From Streptomyces sp. NBC_01276 (GTDB taxonomy: Bacteria > Actinomycetota > Actinomycetes > Streptomycetales > Streptomycetaceae), in NCBI RefSeq assembly GCF_041435355.1, contig NZ_CP108444.1, positions 248,001-312,000 on the forward strand: 64,000 bases of DNA, given 5' to 3'. The position numbers and the translations under genes are program-made. This document shows, one piece after another, positions 43,508 to 52,321 of the stretch (position 1 is its first letter; the number at the start of each line of letters is the position of its first letter). The notes beneath the pieces are model-generated. The model worked only from the letters and a program-made list of their open reading frames with translations, was not told the DNA's origin and did no database searches.

Positions 43508-43834
43508 ATGGACACCGGCGAGACGCAGGGGATCGAAGACCTCATCCGGCGGGCGATCGCGCCCTACGCGGACCGGCCGGACGCCGAGGCCGTCGCGTGC
43601 CTCATCGACGGTCTGATCACCCACGGGCAGGCGCTCCACTCCCAGGTGGCCGCGATCCCCAGCGCCCGTCGGACGGAGCGCGCCGCAGCGGCCCTGGCCG
43701 AGTGGTCGTACTTCGTCGACGCCGGCCCGACCGGGCGGGGCGACCACGCGAACTGGAACCACGCCCGGGCCCTGGCCCGGATCCTGCGCAACCTCGCCCC
43801 GGCCCCGGCCGAGCGACCCGGCACGAACCGGTGA
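43508..43834 (+). CDS. DUF6415-like small protein
   Basis: A 108-residue helical protein with L-I-T-H-G-Q-A-L-H-S-Q-V, R-R-T-E-R-A-A-A-A-L-A-E and N-W-N-H-A-R-A-L-A-R-I-L-R-N-L. The last segment is like the conserved end of DUF6415 proteins of Streptomyces. ATG 43508 is preceded by GGGAGCACC. It is accessory-genome type with no visible link to biosynthesis. Confidence 0.6.
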   Translation: MDTGETQGIEDLIRRAIAPYADRPDAEAVACLIDGLITHGQALHSQVAAIPSARRTERAAAALAEWSYFVDAGPTGRGDHANWNHARALARILRNLAPAPAERPGTNR

Positions 43835-43896
43835 CCGAGCACCTGCGCCAGGTTCTGCTCGGCGCGCTCGCCGTCATCGTCGTCGGCAGCCGCTGA
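43831..43896 (+). CDS. Possible 21-residue hydrophobic peptide
   Basis: GTG 43831 overlaps the preceding stop (GTGA) and encodes V-T-E-H-L-R-Q-V-L-L-G-A-L-A-V-I-V-V-G-S-R, one short membrane-type helix. Translation is supported only by the overlap. Confidence 0.3.
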   Translation: MTEHLRQVLLGALAVIVVGSR

Positions 43897-43933
43897 CCCG
43901 CACCTTCCCGCACACGACAGAGGGAGACGCACC

Positions 43934-44506
43934 ATGACCAGTCCTCACCCGACCCCACCACCGTGCAGCACGCGGCCCGGCAACCCCGTACCGCCCGCCG
44001 TGACATTCGAACCTCCCCGGCCACATGCCCGGGCGCTCCTCAGCGATGCCGACTTCAACGCCGTGCTGGCAACGGTCCTCGACAACAACCCGGGAATGGA
44101 CATCACGACGGCGAGCCGGATCGTCGTCGAGGCACTGAAGTTCACGGCCGCCGCCGCCCGGTTCCCCACGGTGCGCATCGCCCCGTCGCGCGAGGTCGAC
44201 GAGGGCTGGCACGCGCTCATCCTCCACACCCGCCTGTACGCCTCGCTGTGCCGCCGGCTCGGCCGGTTCGTCCACCATTTCCCCGAGCGGCCCGACCCGT
44301 CCCGCTTCGACGCCGACGTCCTGACGCACACCGTCGCGCTCATCGAACAGGCGGGGTACGTGGCCGACACCGAGCTGTGGACGGGCCCCGGCCGGTCCTT
44401 GGTCACCGTGGCGGCGAACTGCAACCACACCCCCGTGCCCGGCGGCTGCGGACCGATCAACCCCGGCGCATGCGCCACGCACGGTGGGGGCGGGGACGGA
44501 GAATAG
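43934..44506 (+). CDS. Glycine-rich domain-containing protein
   Basis: A 190-residue protein with E-V-D-E-G-W-H-A-L-I-L-H-T-R-L-Y-A, the signature of GRDP-like proteins in Streptomyces, in a helical core (residues 35-150). A tail rich in Gly, Cys, Asn and His (C-N-H-T-P-V-P-G-G-C-G) follows. GAGGGAG precedes the ATG. Function unknown. Confidence 0.68.
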   Translation: MTSPHPTPPPCSTRPGNPVPPAVTFEPPRPHARALLSDADFNAVLATVLDNNPGMDITTASRIVVEALKFTAAAARFPTVRIAPSREVDEGWHALILHTRLYASLCRRLGRFVHHFPERPDPSRFDADVLTHTVALIEQAGYVADTELWTGPGRSLVTVAANCNHTPVPGGCGPINPGACATHGGGGDGE

Positions 44507-44541
44507 GCTGCCTCGGCAACGGCGAGGGAAGGGTGAGACAC

Positions 44542-44769
44542 ATGGACGCGGACGAGGCCCGACAGCTGGACATGACACTGCGGCAGCTGCGGATCCCCGG
44601 GGTCGTGGCGCCGGAGGATCCGGAAGACCCGCAGGGTGCCTGGCGGGTCTATGACGAGGCCGACCCCGACACGCGACGGGACATCACCGCCGACGTGCTC
44701 GTGGCCGTTGCCGCCGCGCGGCGCCGACAGGGCCCCACCCGCGGGTTCATCGTCCCCCGGGCGGGCTAG
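44542..44769 (+). CDS. Small hypothetical protein
   Basis: A 75-residue acidic protein, L-R-Q-L-R-I-P-G-V-V-A-P-E-D-P, with a basic R-R-R-Q-G-P-T-R end. AAGGGTGAG precedes ATG 44542. Closely spaced behind the GRDP-like gene. Unassigned. Confidence 0.55.
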   Translation: MDADEARQLDMTLRQLRIPGVVAPEDPEDPQGAWRVYDEADPDTRRDITADVLVAVAAARRRQGPTRGFIVPRAG

Positions 44770-44816
44770 AACCTCCCCCTTGCTCCGGCCGGCGCCCGTG
44801 TCCGCCGGAGCTTCGA

Positions 44817-44966
44817 TCAGGCCCGCTCCGGCGCACGCAGCAGGGCGTCCAGGTGGGTCAGGGCCTCGTCGCAGGCTGCGGCCGCGGTCAGGTCGTCGGG
44901 GGCGGCGGCGCAGGACTGGAAGCGTTCCACGAGCAGCAGGCCCGTCGTTTCGATCTCCTCGGTCAT
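44817..44966 (-). CDS. 49-residue hypothetical protein
   Basis: Reads M-T-E-E-I-E-T-T-G-L-L-L-V-E-R-F then an Ala-rich helix. GAGGGAG lies before ATG 44966, which is 14 bases below the tRNA-dependent transferase stop, so it may be a co-transcribed small partner. No known family. Confidence 0.5.
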   Translation of the reverse strand: MTEEIETTGLLLVERFQSCAAAPDDLTAAAACDEALTHLDALLRAPERA

Positions 44967-44980
44967 CCCGTGACTCCCTC

Positions 44981-45994
44981 TCAGACCGCGTTGCAGGCGC
45001 GGAAGACGTGGACCAGCGCGGGCAGGCTGGCCCGGTGCTGGAAGGCGATGTACTCCGGCAGCACCAGGGAGGGCGCCCACTTCTGCTTGTACTCCAGCTG
45101 CGTGCGCGCCGGGTAGATGTGCGCGCCGTGCTCCCACAGGTGCTCCATGAACCAGTGGAACCCGAGGCTGTGGCCCGGGAACTGCGGGGCCGTCAGGGAG
45201 GTGAAGGGCGTGAAGCCGAAGTGCAGCCAGCGGGTGCCCTCGGCGGTGAACACGTCGATCGCCGCCTTGTTGAGGGCCTCCATCACCCCGGGCGGGGAGT
45301 CGGGCTGCCGGCGGCTCAGGTCGTGCATCCAGCCCGGCTGGGGGCCGTACACCGGGGCGTAGGAGACGTAGCCGATCAGTTCGCCGTCGCGGACGGCGGC
45401 GAAGAGGCGGCGCAGGTGCTGGTAGCGGCCACCGGTCTGGCCGACGAGGAACTCCAACGGTTTGACGCCCTCGCCCTTGGTGGAGAGCCAGGCGGTGTCG
45501 AGGGCCGCGATCCGGTCGGCGTAGTCCTCGTAGGAGACCTCCTTGATCTCCAGGCCGCTGCGCAGCGCCCGGGAGATCTTGTTGCGCAGCTGCATGAACT
45601 TCGTGCCGGCCAGGGTGAAGGTCTCCAGGTCGACGGCGTACGAGGCGCCCATCTGGTTCACCGTGAAGCCCTGGTCGACGTAGACGTCGGCGTCCGCCCC
45701 CTGGAGCTGTACGGAGACGATCTCGCGCCCCTGCTCCGCGGCGAAGGCGGTGAACCCCGCCAGCAGCCGGGCCCGGGGGCCGTCCGGTCCGGTGGGTGCG
45801 AAGGGGGCGAAGGGGCCGCCGAACTGGACCAGGTAGCGGCCCACCGGACGGTAGACGATCACCCCGGGCACGTCCGGCAGCCGGAAGTGGCTGTTCCCGT
45901 CACTGAAGGCGAAATAGGCGCTCGGATTTCCCGCGTCCGCGTACCGCCGAATGGCGTCGAGCGCGACATCCGTCTCCAGAATTGCTTCGGTCAT
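44981..45994 (-). CDS. Aminoacyl-tRNA-dependent transferase (VlmA-like, DUF2156/GNAT fold)
   Basis: A 337-residue protein of the MprF-C-terminal/lysyl-tRNA transferase fold. F-A-F-S-D-G-N-S-H-F-R-L, then I-V-Y-R-P-V-G-R-Y-L-V-Q-F-G-G-P, F-M-Q-L-R-N-K-I-S-R-A and G-F-T-P-F-T are visible. VlmA of valanimycin biosynthesis, of this type, moves serine from seryl-tRNA to an alkylhydroxylamine oxygen. The neighbouring N-hydroxylase, the second SerRS and the odd class II tRNA support the same reaction here. I start at ATG 45994; 46027 is longer. It diverges from the N-hydroxylase operon. Confidence 0.78.
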   Translation of the reverse strand: MTEAILETDVALDAIRRYADAGNPSAYFAFSDGNSHFRLPDVPGVIVYRPVGRYLVQFGGPFAPFAPTGPDGPRARLLAGFTAFAAEQGREIVSVQLQGADADVYVDQGFTVNQMGASYAVDLETFTLAGTKFMQLRNKISRALRSGLEIKEVSYEDYADRIAALDTAWLSTKGEGVKPLEFLVGQTGGRYQHLRRLFAAVRDGELIGYVSYAPVYGPQPGWMHDLSRRQPDSPPGVMEALNKAAIDVFTAEGTRWLHFGFTPFTSLTAPQFPGHSLGFHWFMEHLWEHGAHIYPARTQLEYKQKWAPSLVLPEYIAFQHRASLPALVHVFRACNAV

Positions 45995-46085
45995 TTCAGA
46001 TCCATTCTCCCGCCGACACGTCCCCACGGCACTTCACCACTTATGGCACGGGCGCCACCGCGCCACAAGCCCACCTCGCCCTCCG

Positions 46086-46151
46086 GTCAGCGGCCCGTCA
46101 GGGGAAAGTCAGGTGAAAACGCAGGTCAGATGAGTGTCAGGCCTCAGTCAG
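46086..46151 (+). promoter_or_regulatory. Double triplet of SARP-type repeats, N-hydroxylase operon
   Basis: GTCAG occurs six times: 46086, 46097, 46108 and 46125, 46136, 46147, in each triplet at exactly 11 bp. TGAGTGTC (46131-46138) and GACACTCA (46151-46158) form an overlapping 8-bp inverted repeat. This is the strongest of the repeat sets and lies about 100 bases before the N-hydroxylase gene. Confidence 0.75.
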
Positions 46152-46252
46152 ACACTCAGTGAAACGATGCTTTCCGAATATTGGCTTTCGGATCGAAGGG
46201 ATCACAGGAATAGCTTTCCCCGATCCGCAAGAGAATTCCCAGAGAGCCCGAG

Positions 46253-47407
46253 GTGAGCACGGCGATGCGTTCCCTGACGACAGCGCGCGGGATCTGCGAG
46301 CAATTCCACGCAGGTCTTCTCGACGCACTCGAAGACCTGCCGCTCAGCACCCGGGAGGGCGAGGACAGCCCGGTCCTGGAGCTGTACCGCAAGCACGGCG
46401 GCCCCGGGCTGCTGGTGCCGGCCGCGTACGGCGGCGCGGCGGCCGGCCCGCTGGAGGCGGTCCGGGTGCAGCGGGCGCTCGCCGCCGCCTCGCCCTCCCT
46501 GGGCGTGGCCACGGTGATGCACCACTTCACCGTCGCGATGCTGTTCCGGCTGGCGGAGGCCACCGGCCGGCTCACCCCGGCCCAGCTGAAGCTGTTGTCG
46601 GCGGTGGCCCCGGACGGGCTGCTGCTGGCCTCCGGCTGGGCGGAGGGGCGTACCGACCAGAACATCCTGGCCCCGTCGGTCGTCGCCGAGCGGCTCCCCG
46701 GGGGTGGCTACCGGGTCAACGGCTCCAAGAAGCCGTGCAGCCTGTCCGGTTCGATGGACGTGCTGACGGCGAGCGTCCAGGTGACGCACGACGACGGACG
46801 GTCCGGGCTGGCCCTGATGCTGATCCCGGCCTCCTCTCCCGGCATCGGGACCCGGCCCTTCTGGGCCACCCCGGTGCTCGCCGCCTCGCAGAGCCACGAG
46901 GTGCGGCTGACCGACGTGGTGGTCCCCGAGGACCTGGTCATCCACAGCACCCCCGAGGACGCCGACCGGCTCGACGACCTCCAGACGGCCGGGTTCACCT
47001 GGTTCGAGCTGCTGGCCACCTCCTCCTACGTGGGTGCCGCGTCCGCGCTGGTCGCCCAGGTGCTGGCCGGGAAGCGCGGGACGCCCGCGGAGCGCGCGCA
47101 GCTGGCCGTACGGCTGGACGCGGCGGTCTCCCTGGTGGAGGGCGCGGCCCGCTCCCTGGAGGACGGCACCGAGGGCGACGAGGCGGTGGCCGCGGTGCTC
47201 ACCGCGCGCTACGCGACGCAGGACCTGCTCGCCCAGACCGTCGACCAGGCGGTGGAGATGCTCGGCGGGATGGCCTACATCCGCTCCGGCGACGTGGCCT
47301 ACCTCGCCTCCGCCGTCCGCGCCCTGGCCTTCCACCCGCCGTCGCGCGCGAGCGTCGCCGCGGAACTGGCCGAGTACTTCGCCGGCGGCCCGCTGCGGCT
47401 GTCCTGA
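46253..47407 (+). CDS. Flavin-dependent amine N-hydroxylase (VlmH-like, acyl-CoA dehydrogenase fold)
   Basis: A 384-residue acyl-CoA-dehydrogenase-fold monooxygenase. P-A-A-Y-G-G-A-A-A-G-P-L, G-V-A-T-V-M-H-H-F-T, S-G-W-A-E-G-R-T-D-Q-N-I-L and G-G-M-A-Y-I-R-S-G-D-V are seen. Members such as isobutylamine N-hydroxylase use reduced flavin supplied by a partner reductase, encoded here two genes on, to make hydroxylamines. GTG 46253 or ATG 46265 (GAGGTGA eight bases before) can start it. It heads the operon that runs to the SerRS gene. A true acyl-CoA dehydrogenase is less likely given the partner. Confidence 0.78.
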   Translation: MSTAMRSLTTARGICEQFHAGLLDALEDLPLSTREGEDSPVLELYRKHGGPGLLVPAAYGGAAAGPLEAVRVQRALAAASPSLGVATVMHHFTVAMLFRLAEATGRLTPAQLKLLSAVAPDGLLLASGWAEGRTDQNILAPSVVAERLPGGGYRVNGSKKPCSLSGSMDVLTASVQVTHDDGRSGLALMLIPASSPGIGTRPFWATPVLAASQSHEVRLTDVVVPEDLVIHSTPEDADRLDDLQTAGFTWFELLATSSYVGAASALVAQVLAGKRGTPAERAQLAVRLDAAVSLVEGAARSLEDGTEGDEAVAAVLTARYATQDLLAQTVDQAVEMLGGMAYIRSGDVAYLASAVRALAFHPPSRASVAAELAEYFAGGPLRLS

Positions 47408-47454
47408 CCCGCGCCACCGGTACGCACCGCCGCCCTGTCGGAAGGACACCCCTG

Positions 47455-47991
47455 ATGGACATCAAGAACCCGGTCGAGTCACCGGTCACCTTCAACCTGC
47501 ACCGAGCCGAGTACCTGGTCGCCTTCGCCGTGACGATCGGGTTCATCCTGTGGCACTTCACGGACATCAACTGGTTCGCGGCGATCGGCCTGTTCCTCTA
47601 CATCGACCTCCTCGGCTACATCCCGGGCGCCATCGCCTACCGGCGCAGCGCCGACGGCCGGATCCCCAAGGCCTACTACGTCCTCTACAACACGATGCAC
47701 AGCCTGCTCAGCGTGGCCGCCGTCGGCCTCCTGTGGATGTGGCTGATCGGCCCCGAATGGGCGCTGCTGGCCCTGCCGTTCCACGTCTTCGGCGACCGGG
47801 GCGTCTTCGGCAACTTCCTCAAGCCCTTCGGCCTGCCCTTCGAGCCCGAGACCACCCCGCTGGTCGACCAGGTGACGGCCATGCTCAAGCGGCGCGGCGC
47901 CACCGACGGCCCGGTCCCGCTGCCCTACGAGGAGCACCCGGCGACCCGTGCCGCCACCGGCGCCGCCCCGGCCGTCGGGGTGACCCGGTGA
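47455..47991 (+). CDS. Polytopic membrane protein (VlmO-like candidate)
   Basis: A 178-residue protein with about four membrane spans and several His/Asp in or near them: F-N-L-H-R-A-E-Y, L-W-H-F-T-D-I-N-W, N-T-M-H-S-L-L and F-H-V-F-G-D-R-G. In valanimycin biosynthesis a small membrane protein is, as I recall, the one that rearranges O-seryl hydroxylamine into the N-N product. Its place between N-hydroxylase and flavin reductase, before a VlmB-like gene, suggests the same. GAAGGAC precedes the ATG; the stop overlaps the next gene. Confidence 0.62.
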   Translation: MDIKNPVESPVTFNLHRAEYLVAFAVTIGFILWHFTDINWFAAIGLFLYIDLLGYIPGAIAYRRSADGRIPKAYYVLYNTMHSLLSVAAVGLLWMWLIGPEWALLALPFHVFGDRGVFGNFLKPFGLPFEPETTPLVDQVTAMLKRRGATDGPVPLPYEEHPATRAATGAAPAVGVTR

Positions 47992-48581
47992 GCCGCTACC
48001 CGACCTGGCTCACCGACCGGTCCGCCACCGCCCCCGCCGAGGGGTACGAGGACCCCGAGGCGGCCCGCCTCGCGCTGCGCCGGCTCGCCTCCGGCGTGAC
48101 CGTGCTGACGGTCAGCCGCGACGGCGTCCGGCACGGGACCACCGCCAGCGCCGTGGTCACCCTCTCCCGGGACCCGCTGGTGCTGGGCGCCTGCCTGCGG
48201 CCCACCTCCACCTTCGCCGGCATGGTCCGCCGGGCGGGCAGGTTCTCGGTGAACGTGCTCGGCTCGGCGCAGGACGACGTGGCCCGCCGCTTCGCCAACC
48301 CCGGACGCCCCCTCGGCGACGCCCAGTTCGAGGGCTTCGACTGGACCACCGACCCGCTCACCGGCGCCCCGCTGCTGGGCGGCAGCCTCGCCCACATGGC
48401 CTGCCGGGTCCTGGGCTGGCACCAGGTCGGCGACCACGACATGCTCCTCGCCGAGGTCACGGGCGGCAGCCACACCGTCGACTCCCCGATGCTCAGCTTC
48501 GCCGGCCGGATGCACAGCGCGTGCGTCACCCCGGCCGCCTCCGTGTCCGTACCCGCTTCCCCCAGTGAGGTTGTGTCATGA
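47988..48581 (+). CDS. Flavin reductase (VlmR-like)
   Basis: A 197-residue NAD(P)H:flavin oxidoreductase: L-R-R-L-A-S-G-V-T-V-L-T, G-T-T-A-S-A-V-V-T-L-S-R-D-P-L-V-L, F-S-V-N-V-L and D-H-D-M-L-L-A-E-V. It provides FADH2 or FMNH2 to the N-hydroxylase of the same operon. GTG 47988 overlaps the membrane-protein stop. Confidence 0.9.
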   Translation: MSRYPTWLTDRSATAPAEGYEDPEAARLALRRLASGVTVLTVSRDGVRHGTTASAVVTLSRDPLVLGACLRPTSTFAGMVRRAGRFSVNVLGSAQDDVARRFANPGRPLGDAQFEGFDWTTDPLTGAPLLGGSLAHMACRVLGWHQVGDHDMLLAEVTGGSHTVDSPMLSFAGRMHSACVTPAASVSVPASPSEVVS

Positions 48582-49561
48582 CCAGCGTTCCGCAGATCCC
48601 CGTCGAGGCCGACTGGGACCGCGCGCCCAACCTGCTCGACGGGGCCCAGGAGATGACCCTGACCGCCGAGGAGTGCGACCTGGGGTACTGGCTGTCGGCC
48701 GTCGCCCAGGGCACCCTGCGCGGGCGGGCCGAGGCCGGCCACGACGCCGAGACCCCCGCCCACATGCGCGAGGACGGGCCGCTGCGCCAGGCCCTCGTGC
48801 TGGAGCTGGGCAACCGCTCGCTGGCGGAGACCCGCGCGGTCGAGGTGCTCTCGCACTACGTGATCGGCGCGCCCGGCGTCGTCGAGCAGGAGTTCTTCAC
48901 CACCCAGGTGATCGACGAGGCCCGGCACGCGATGATCTTCCGCAAGCACCTCACCGACCTCGGGGTGCCGCAGGCCGGGCTGCTGGACTTCATCAAGGAG
49001 CAGGGCGCCGACTACACGAAGCGGGTACTGAACCCGATCGCCGAGTTCGCCACCTCCGTGGTGCGCGACGAGGGCGACTTCATCGGCGCCGTCGCGGTGT
49101 TCACCATCGTCATCGAGGGCGTCCTGGCCCCCGCCGCCGAGCTGAGCGAACGCAAGTGGACCCTGCTGGACCCGGCCGCCGCCGAGATCGCGCGCGGGGC
49201 GTCCATCGACGAGATCCGCCACCTCACCGTCGGCAGCTCCATCGTCCGCGAGCACCTGGCCCGCAACCCCTCCTACCGGCCGCGGCTGATCGAGCTGATC
49301 CGGCGCGGCCGGCGGCTGTGGGACGAGCTGCCGTCGGAGGAGTTCGTGCTGGAGCGCGAGGAGCTCTTCCAGCAGGGCATGTTCGCGCACGCCGAACTCC
49401 TGGACGGCTACGAGGTGTTCCCCGGCTGCAGGCTGCTGGAGACCACCCCGAAGCAGCGCTACGACCTCGCCGAGCAGTGGACCGACGACATGGCCGAGGT
49501 ACGGCTGCCGTACATGGGCATCCCCGAGGCCGTCGACATCATCCGCAACCACCCGAGGTGA
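48578..49561 (+). CDS. Ferritin-like di-iron oxygenase (VlmB-like)
   Basis: A 327-residue helical protein. Metal ligands are offered by E-L-G-N-R-S-L-A-E, I-D-E-A-R-H-A-M-I-F, F-T-I-V-I-E-G and I-D-E-I-R-H-L-T-V, with two E-x-x-H motifs as in ribonucleotide-reductase-like N-oxygenases. In the azoxy pathway such a protein oxidises the hydrazine to azoxy. ATG 48578 overlaps the reductase stop (ATGA). Confidence 0.8.
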   Translation: MTSVPQIPVEADWDRAPNLLDGAQEMTLTAEECDLGYWLSAVAQGTLRGRAEAGHDAETPAHMREDGPLRQALVLELGNRSLAETRAVEVLSHYVIGAPGVVEQEFFTTQVIDEARHAMIFRKHLTDLGVPQAGLLDFIKEQGADYTKRVLNPIAEFATSVVRDEGDFIGAVAVFTIVIEGVLAPAAELSERKWTLLDPAAAEIARGASIDEIRHLTVGSSIVREHLARNPSYRPRLIELIRRGRRLWDELPSEEFVLEREELFQQGMFAHAELLDGYEVFPGCRLLETTPKQRYDLAEQWTDDMAEVRLPYMGIPEAVDIIRNHPR

Positions 49562-49565
49562 CCCG

Positions 49566-51029
49566 GTGACCTCGACGATCCCCGCGAGAGGCACCCGCGA
49601 GTCCGCCCCGCCCGCGCTGCGCCGGACCCTGACCACCCCCCGGATCGTGTTCCTGGTGGTCGCCGCGGCGGCCCCGATGTCCGGAGTGGTGGGCTCGGTG
49701 CCCCTCGCCTACGCCATCGGCAACGGGGCGGGGGTGCCCGCCACCTTCGCCCTGGCCGGGCTGATCCTGCTGTGCTTCTCCGTCGGCTACGCGGCGATGA
49801 GCCGGCACGTGGTGGGTGCGGGCGGCTTCTACACGTACATCGGTCAGGGTCTGGGCCGGCCGCTCGCCGTCGCCGGCGGGCTGACGGCCGTCGTCGCCTA
49901 CACGGCGGCGGTCGCGGGCGTCGCCGGGGCCTTCGGGTACTTCGCCGAACTGGTCTCCACCGCCCACCACCTGCCTGTTCCCTGGCCGGTGTGGACGGGC
50001 GCGGCCCTCGCGCTGACGGCGGTCATGGGCTACCGGCGGATCGACCTGAGCGCCCGGCTGCTGGCGGTGCTGATGGTCGCCGAGGTGGCCGTGCTGGGGC
50101 TGCTCGCGCTGGCCATCGGGGTGCGCCACGGGGCGGACACCCTGCCCGCGGCCTCCTTCCGTCCGGACACCGTGTTCTCCCCGGGCCTCGGGGTGGCGCT
50201 GATGTTCGCCCTGATCTCCTACGTGGGCTTCGAGGCGGCGGCGCTCTACGGCGAGGAGAGCCGCGACCCCAGGCGCAGCGTTCCCGTGGCCACCTACACC
50301 TCCGTCGTCCTGATCACCGTCTTCTTCGCGGTGATCAGCTGGGCGGCGGTCGGGGCGGTCGGCGCCGACCGGGTCACGGACCGGGCCGGGAGGGAACTGG
50401 GCGACCTGTTCTTCCACCTCTCCGACGACTACCTCGGCACCTTCGCCACGAGCGTGATGCAGGTGCTGCTCTGCACCAGCCTGTTCGGGGCCCTGCTCGG
50501 GCTGCACACCGCCGCGAACCGCTACCTGTTCGTCCTGGGCCGCGAGCGGGTCCTGCCGGCCTCCCTCGCCCGGATCCACCCGCGGCACGCCTCCCCGTAC
50601 CGGGCGAGCGTGGTGCTGTCGGTGGCCACGGCCGTCGTCTGCGCCCTGTTCGCGCTCGCGGGGGCGCACCCGTACACGAACCTCGCCACCACCATGCTGG
50701 CGCTCGGCACGGTCGGGATCGTCGGCCTGCAGGCCGCCGTGGCCGTGGCGGTACTGGTCTTCTTCCGCCGGCACCCCGACGCCCACTGGTGGCGCACCCG
50801 GCTGGCCCCGGCCCTGGCCCTCGTCGGCCTGGTGGGCGCCCTGGTGCTGCTGCTGGACAACTTCCCCCTGGTCACCGGCACCACCTCCGCCTGGGTCAAC
50901 CGGATCCCCTGGCTGATGGTCGGTGCCGCGCTCGGCGGGCTGGGCTACGCCGGATGGCTGCGGGCCCGGTGTCCGCAGCGGTACCGCGACCTGGCCACCG
51001 CCGCGCACGACACCGCCGACATCCCCTGA
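49566..51029 (+). CDS. APC-family amino acid permease
   Basis: A 487-residue membrane transporter of 12 or more spans. It starts A-A-A-A-P-M-S-G-V-V-G-S-V-P and has V-G-A-G-G-F-Y-T-Y-I-G-Q-G-L-G-R-P and S-Y-V-G-F-E-A-A-A-L-Y-G-E-E-S-R-D-P-R-R-S-V-P, the hallmark of APC permeases. It may import an amino acid precursor or export the product. It follows the di-iron gene by 4 bases. Confidence 0.9.
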   Translation: MTSTIPARGTRESAPPALRRTLTTPRIVFLVVAAAAPMSGVVGSVPLAYAIGNGAGVPATFALAGLILLCFSVGYAAMSRHVVGAGGFYTYIGQGLGRPLAVAGGLTAVVAYTAAVAGVAGAFGYFAELVSTAHHLPVPWPVWTGAALALTAVMGYRRIDLSARLLAVLMVAEVAVLGLLALAIGVRHGADTLPAASFRPDTVFSPGLGVALMFALISYVGFEAAALYGEESRDPRRSVPVATYTSVVLITVFFAVISWAAVGAVGADRVTDRAGRELGDLFFHLSDDYLGTFATSVMQVLLCTSLFGALLGLHTAANRYLFVLGRERVLPASLARIHPRHASPYRASVVLSVATAVVCALFALAGAHPYTNLATTMLALGTVGIVGLQAAVAVAVLVFFRRHPDAHWWRTRLAPALALVGLVGALVLLLDNFPLVTGTTSAWVNRIPWLMVGAALGGLGYAGWLRARCPQRYRDLATAAHDTADIP

Positions 51030-51043
51030 ACCGAGGAGCCGTC

Positions 51044-52321
51044 ATGCACGACCCGCACCGCCTGCTCCAGGACGAGGCCCACACCGCCCTGGCACGACGC
51101 GGACACCCGCTGGACCGGGCCGCCCTGAGCGACCTGACGGAACGGCGCGCCCGGCTCATCGCCGAACGGGACAAGCTGCGGGCCGAGCAGAACCGCTCCG
51201 CGCGCAGCGGCGTCCGCCCCGACGAGGCCGCCCGGGCCCGGATCCAGGAGGCCAAGGAACGCCTGCGGGCGGTGTCGGAGGAACTCCGGGAGGCGGAGGA
51301 GGGGCTCGGCTCGCTGCTGCTGGCCGTGCCCAACCTGCCGCACGCGGACGTCCCCGACGGGACCGAGCAGGATCCGCCGGTGGTGCGCCGGGTCTGGGGC
51401 GAGGTGCCGGGCTTCGAGTTCACCCCGCGCGACCACGTGGACATCGGCACCCGCCTCGGGATCCTGGACCAGGTGCGGGCGGCGCGGCTGTCGGGCTCGC
51501 GCTTCGCGGTGACCCGGGGCGCGGGGGCCCGGCTGGAGCGGGCGCTGGCGGCGTTCCTGCTGGACCTGCACACCACCGAGCACGGGTACACCGAGCACGG
51601 GGTGCCGCACCTGGTGACCCGGGAGACGATGACCGGCACCGGGCAGCTCCCGAAGTTCGAGGACGACCTGTTCCTGACGACCGCCGCCGACCGGGACCTG
51701 CTGCTGATCCCGACGGCGGAGGTGCCGCTGGTCAACCTGTACCGCGGGGAGACCCTCCAGGAGGGCGAACTGCCCCTGGCGCTGACCGCGTTCACGCCCT
51801 GCTACCGGGCGGAGGCCGGCTCGTACGGGCGCGACACCCGGGGGCTGGTGCGGCTGCACCAGTTCGAGAAGGTCGAGCTGGTGCGGATCTGCCGGCCCGA
51901 GCGGGCCGCCGGGGAGCTGGAGCTGCTGACCGGGCACGCGGAGACGGCGCTGCAGCGGTTGGGGCTGGCCCACCGGGTGGTGGAACTGCGGGCCGGGGAC
52001 CTCGGGTTCGCCGCCCGGCGCACCTACGACATCGAGGTGTGGCTGCCGGGCCAGGGCACCTACCGGGAGATCTCCTCGTGCTCCGACTGCGGGGACTTCC
52101 AGGGGCGCCGGGCCGGCATCAAGGTCCGCGACCGGGACGGCCGCAAGGAGTTCGCCGCGACCCTCAACGGTTCGGCGCTGCCGGTCGGCCGTACCCTCGT
52201 CGCGATCCTGGAGCAGTACCAGCGCGCGGACGGCTCGGTGACCGTGCCGCCCGCGCTGGTCCCGTACACGGGCTTCTCGGCGATCGCCCCGGACGGCACC
52301 CCGGTGGTCAGTCCGTCGTGA
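51044..52321 (+). CDS. serS: Seryl-tRNA synthetase (second, pathway copy)
   Basis: A 425-residue class II synthetase with the N-terminal coiled-coil arm (about residues 25-110) that grips the tRNA variable arm, then G-V-P-H-L-V-T, motif 2 T-P-C-Y-R-A-E-A-G-S-Y-G-R-D-T-R-G and motif 3 G-S-A-L-P-V-G-R-T-L. C-S-D-C-G-D-F-Q-G-R-R replaces the usual S-N-C-x-D-F-Q. It resembles VlmL, which makes seryl-tRNA for valanimycin. As SerRS reads the long arm and not the anticodon, it could charge the odd tRNA at 39443. GAGGAG precedes the ATG. Confidence 0.93.
   Translation: MHDPHRLLQDEAHTALARRGHPLDRAALSDLTERRARLIAERDKLRAEQNRSARSGVRPDEAARARIQEAKERLRAVSEELREAEEGLGSLLLAVPNLPHADVPDGTEQDPPVVRRVWGEVPGFEFTPRDHVDIGTRLGILDQVRAARLSGSRFAVTRGAGARLERALAAFLLDLHTTEHGYTEHGVPHLVTRETMTGTGQLPKFEDDLFLTTAADRDLLLIPTAEVPLVNLYRGETLQEGELPLALTAFTPCYRAEAGSYGRDTRGLVRLHQFEKVELVRICRPERAAGELELLTGHAETALQRLGLAHRVVELRAGDLGFAARRTYDIEVWLPGQGTYREISSCSDCGDFQGRRAGIKVRDRDGRKEFAATLNGSALPVGRTLVAILEQYQRADGSVTVPPALVPYTGFSAIAPDGTPVVSPS

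Noticed and set aside
46253..47407. Acyl-CoA dehydrogenase of fatty-acid metabolism
   Set aside because: Operon partners (flavin reductase, di-iron oxygenase, SerRS) and no ETF or enoyl-CoA genes favour the N-hydroxylase subgroup.
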